A DNA stretch of 7,119 bases, taken from the NCBI GenBank assembly GCA_021785155.1, contig JAJYGE010000495.1, positions 1 to 7,119 on the forward strand, written 5' to 3'. Below the pieces are notes generated by a model. The model ran no database searches and was not told where the DNA came from. It saw nothing but the letters and a program-made list of their open reading frames with translations. The position numbers were made by a program, and so were the translations under genes. This document shows, one piece after another, positions 6,068 to 7,119 of this stretch; position 1 is the stretch's first letter; each line of letters begins with the position of its first letter. The stretch is from Planctomycetota bacterium (lineage in GTDB: Bacteria; Planctomycetota; Phycisphaerae; WQYP01).

Positions 6068-6124
6068 AGCTTTTCGTCCGATCAAACGGCCACATGGCGG
6101 ACTAAACAAAATCCATCTATGCGT

Positions 6125-6153
6125 ATTGTAATGACCTTCATGCCGGATGAAAA
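6125..6153 (-). promoter_or_regulatory. Possible sigma70-type promoter for ricT
   Basis: On the minus strand TTTTCA (6153-6148) and TACAAT (6130-6125) are separated by 17 nt, giving 4/6 and 5/6 matches to the -35 and -10 consensus. It would start a transcript about 50 nt before the ATG at 6067. It lies in the 109-bp ilvE-ricT gap, which contains no strong terminator; only a 4-bp CCGG stem is visible. Chance matches of this quality are common. Confidence 0.3.
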
Positions 6154-6176
6154 CCGGACGTGAAAACTCGGCACGT

Positions 6177-7094
6177 TCATCCGCCGGTGGGCAGCTTTTC
6201 CCGCGCTGCAATGGCTGAATGTGCTGCCGTATTTCCAATATTGCGCGCGTAATGATGAAACGTGCTGGTAAGTTGCCGGGTGATAGGTCCGACTTTGCCA
6301 TCGCCGATCATGCGTTTATCCACACTGGTAACCGGTACGACTTCCGCACCGGTACCGGTGAGGAAACATTCATCGGCGGTGTATAAATCATAGCGGGTCA
6401 GATTGGATTGCCGCGTTGGAATTCCCGCGGCCACGGCGAGTTCGAGCACCACTTCCCGCGTGATGCCCAGCAGTATGCCGCTTTCTTCCGCGGGTGTCAG
6501 CAAGTGGCCGTCCCGGACAATAAAAATATTATCCGCGGTGCATTCGCAGATAAATCCCATCGGATTGAGCATGACCGCCTCGGGCACACCGGCGTCAATG
6601 GCTTCCCATTTGGCCATGATGTTATTGAGATAATTCAGGCTTTTAATTTTAGGTGATAACGCGGCGGCGGCGATGCGCGGGGTACTGGCGGTAATAATGG
6701 CCATGCCGTTGCGGTAGGTTTCCTCGGAGTACATTTTGATGGAATCGGCAATGATAAAAATAGAAGGTTTGCTGCATGTGGCCGGTGATATGCCCAGTGC
6801 CCCGATTCCGCGTGTTACCAGCAGGCGGATATAGGAATCGGTAAGTTTGTTGGCCTGGAGCGTGGCGGCCACCGCTTCACCCATATCATGCTGTGAAAGC
6901 GGAATTTCCAGGCGAATGGCTTTGGCCGAGTTGTAGAGCCGCTTAAGATGATCGGCCATGCGGAAAACGCGTCCATTGTATTGTCGCAGGCCCTCAAATA
7001 CGCCATCCCCATAAAGCAACCCATGGTCAAAGACACTCACCGCCGCCTGTTCCATGGGAACCAGCCGACCATCCATCCACACCGTTTTGCTCAT
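6177..7094 (-). CDS. ilvE: Branched-chain amino acid aminotransferase
   Basis: PLP-dependent fold-type IV transaminase that interconverts Leu, Ile and Val with their 2-oxo acids using 2-oxoglutarate/glutamate, the last step of branched-chain amino acid synthesis; cytosolic. It has 305 residues, typical for bacterial and archaeal IlvE. Family landmarks: DHGLLYGDGVFEGLR (23-37), the Schiff-base lysine in PKIKSLNYLNN (K151), E184 in CECTADNIF at the PLP pyridine nitrogen, the phosphate-holding GITR (210-213), and GTGAEVVPV (247-255). The sequence TRGIGALGISP at 94-104 also fits the BCAT subfamily. D-amino acid transaminase and aminodeoxychorismate lyase share the fold, but the GDGVFEGLR and NYLNN forms favour BCAT. 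The ATG at 7094 has AGGCGG 9 nt upstream; only 25 bp precede it in the window, so its promoter is not visible. It is the first visible gene of the leftward block. Confidence 0.93.
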   Translation of the reverse strand: MSKTVWMDGRLVPMEQAAVSVFDHGLLYGDGVFEGLRQYNGRVFRMADHLKRLYNSAKAIRLEIPLSQHDMGEAVAATLQANKLTDSYIRLLVTRGIGALGISPATCSKPSIFIIADSIKMYSEETYRNGMAIITASTPRIAAAALSPKIKSLNYLNNIMAKWEAIDAGVPEAVMLNPMGFICECTADNIFIVRDGHLLTPAEESGILLGITREVVLELAVAAGIPTRQSNLTRYDLYTADECFLTGTGAEVVPVTSVDKRMIGDGKVGPITRQLTSTFHHYARNIGNTAAHSAIAAREKLPTGG

Positions 7095-7119
7095 AACCGA
7101 ACCGCCTGTTCATAACTGA

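Noticed and set aside
6068..6301. N-terminal extension of the ricT frame by 78 codons
   Set aside because: It would overlap the 3' end of ilvE by 125 bp, its sequence looks unlike protein, and family homologues begin near the YGYLKLIGEF segment.

Overview
The window looks like ordinary bacterial chromosome, moderately GC-rich, with tightly packed genes in two convergent blocks. The proteins suggest a Planctomycetota/PVC-type lineage, perhaps Phycisphaerae-like. This rests on the general look of the proteins (a RicT homologue with long extensions, a membrane-anchored helical-repeat protein, relatives of the IlvE type) and not on a marker gene, so treat it as tentative. No RNA gene, CRISPR array, insertion sequence or prophage gene was seen.

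Left block (1-2759, + strand): the 3' two thirds of pstS, then pstC and pstA. Together these encode the periplasmic phosphate-binding protein and both permease subunits of the high-affinity phosphate ABC importer. The ATPase gene pstB and the regulator phoU, which often follow pstA, are absent from this side: pstA ends 8 bp from an oppositely oriented gene. The pstS-pstC gap (655-818) carries three successive inverted repeats. One is a perfect 12-bp stem and probably acts as a partial terminator or mRNA 3'-end stabiliser, which would keep PstS more abundant than the permease.

Right block (2768-7094, - strand, transcribed leftward): ilvE (branched-chain aminotransferase), then ricT (PSP1/YaaT family, iron-sulfur RNase Y-associated factor), then a small EVE-domain protein, then a 500-residue single-pass membrane protein of unknown function. 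The last contains two diverged copies of a roughly 105-residue helical module marked by an AMFNW box. The last two genes are 28 bp apart with good ribosome binding sites and are probably cotranscribed. The gaps before ricT (109 bp) and before the EVE gene (80 bp) could hold their own promoters.

No clearly new multi-gene system was found. The points most worth following are the duplicated AMFNW module, the unusual cysteine additions and the long Pro/Arg/Asn/Gln-rich tail on RicT, the pst operon without pstB, the hairpin cluster between pstS and pstC, the shared NPF motif at the N-termini of PstC and PstA, and two G/C homopolymers inside coding sequence.
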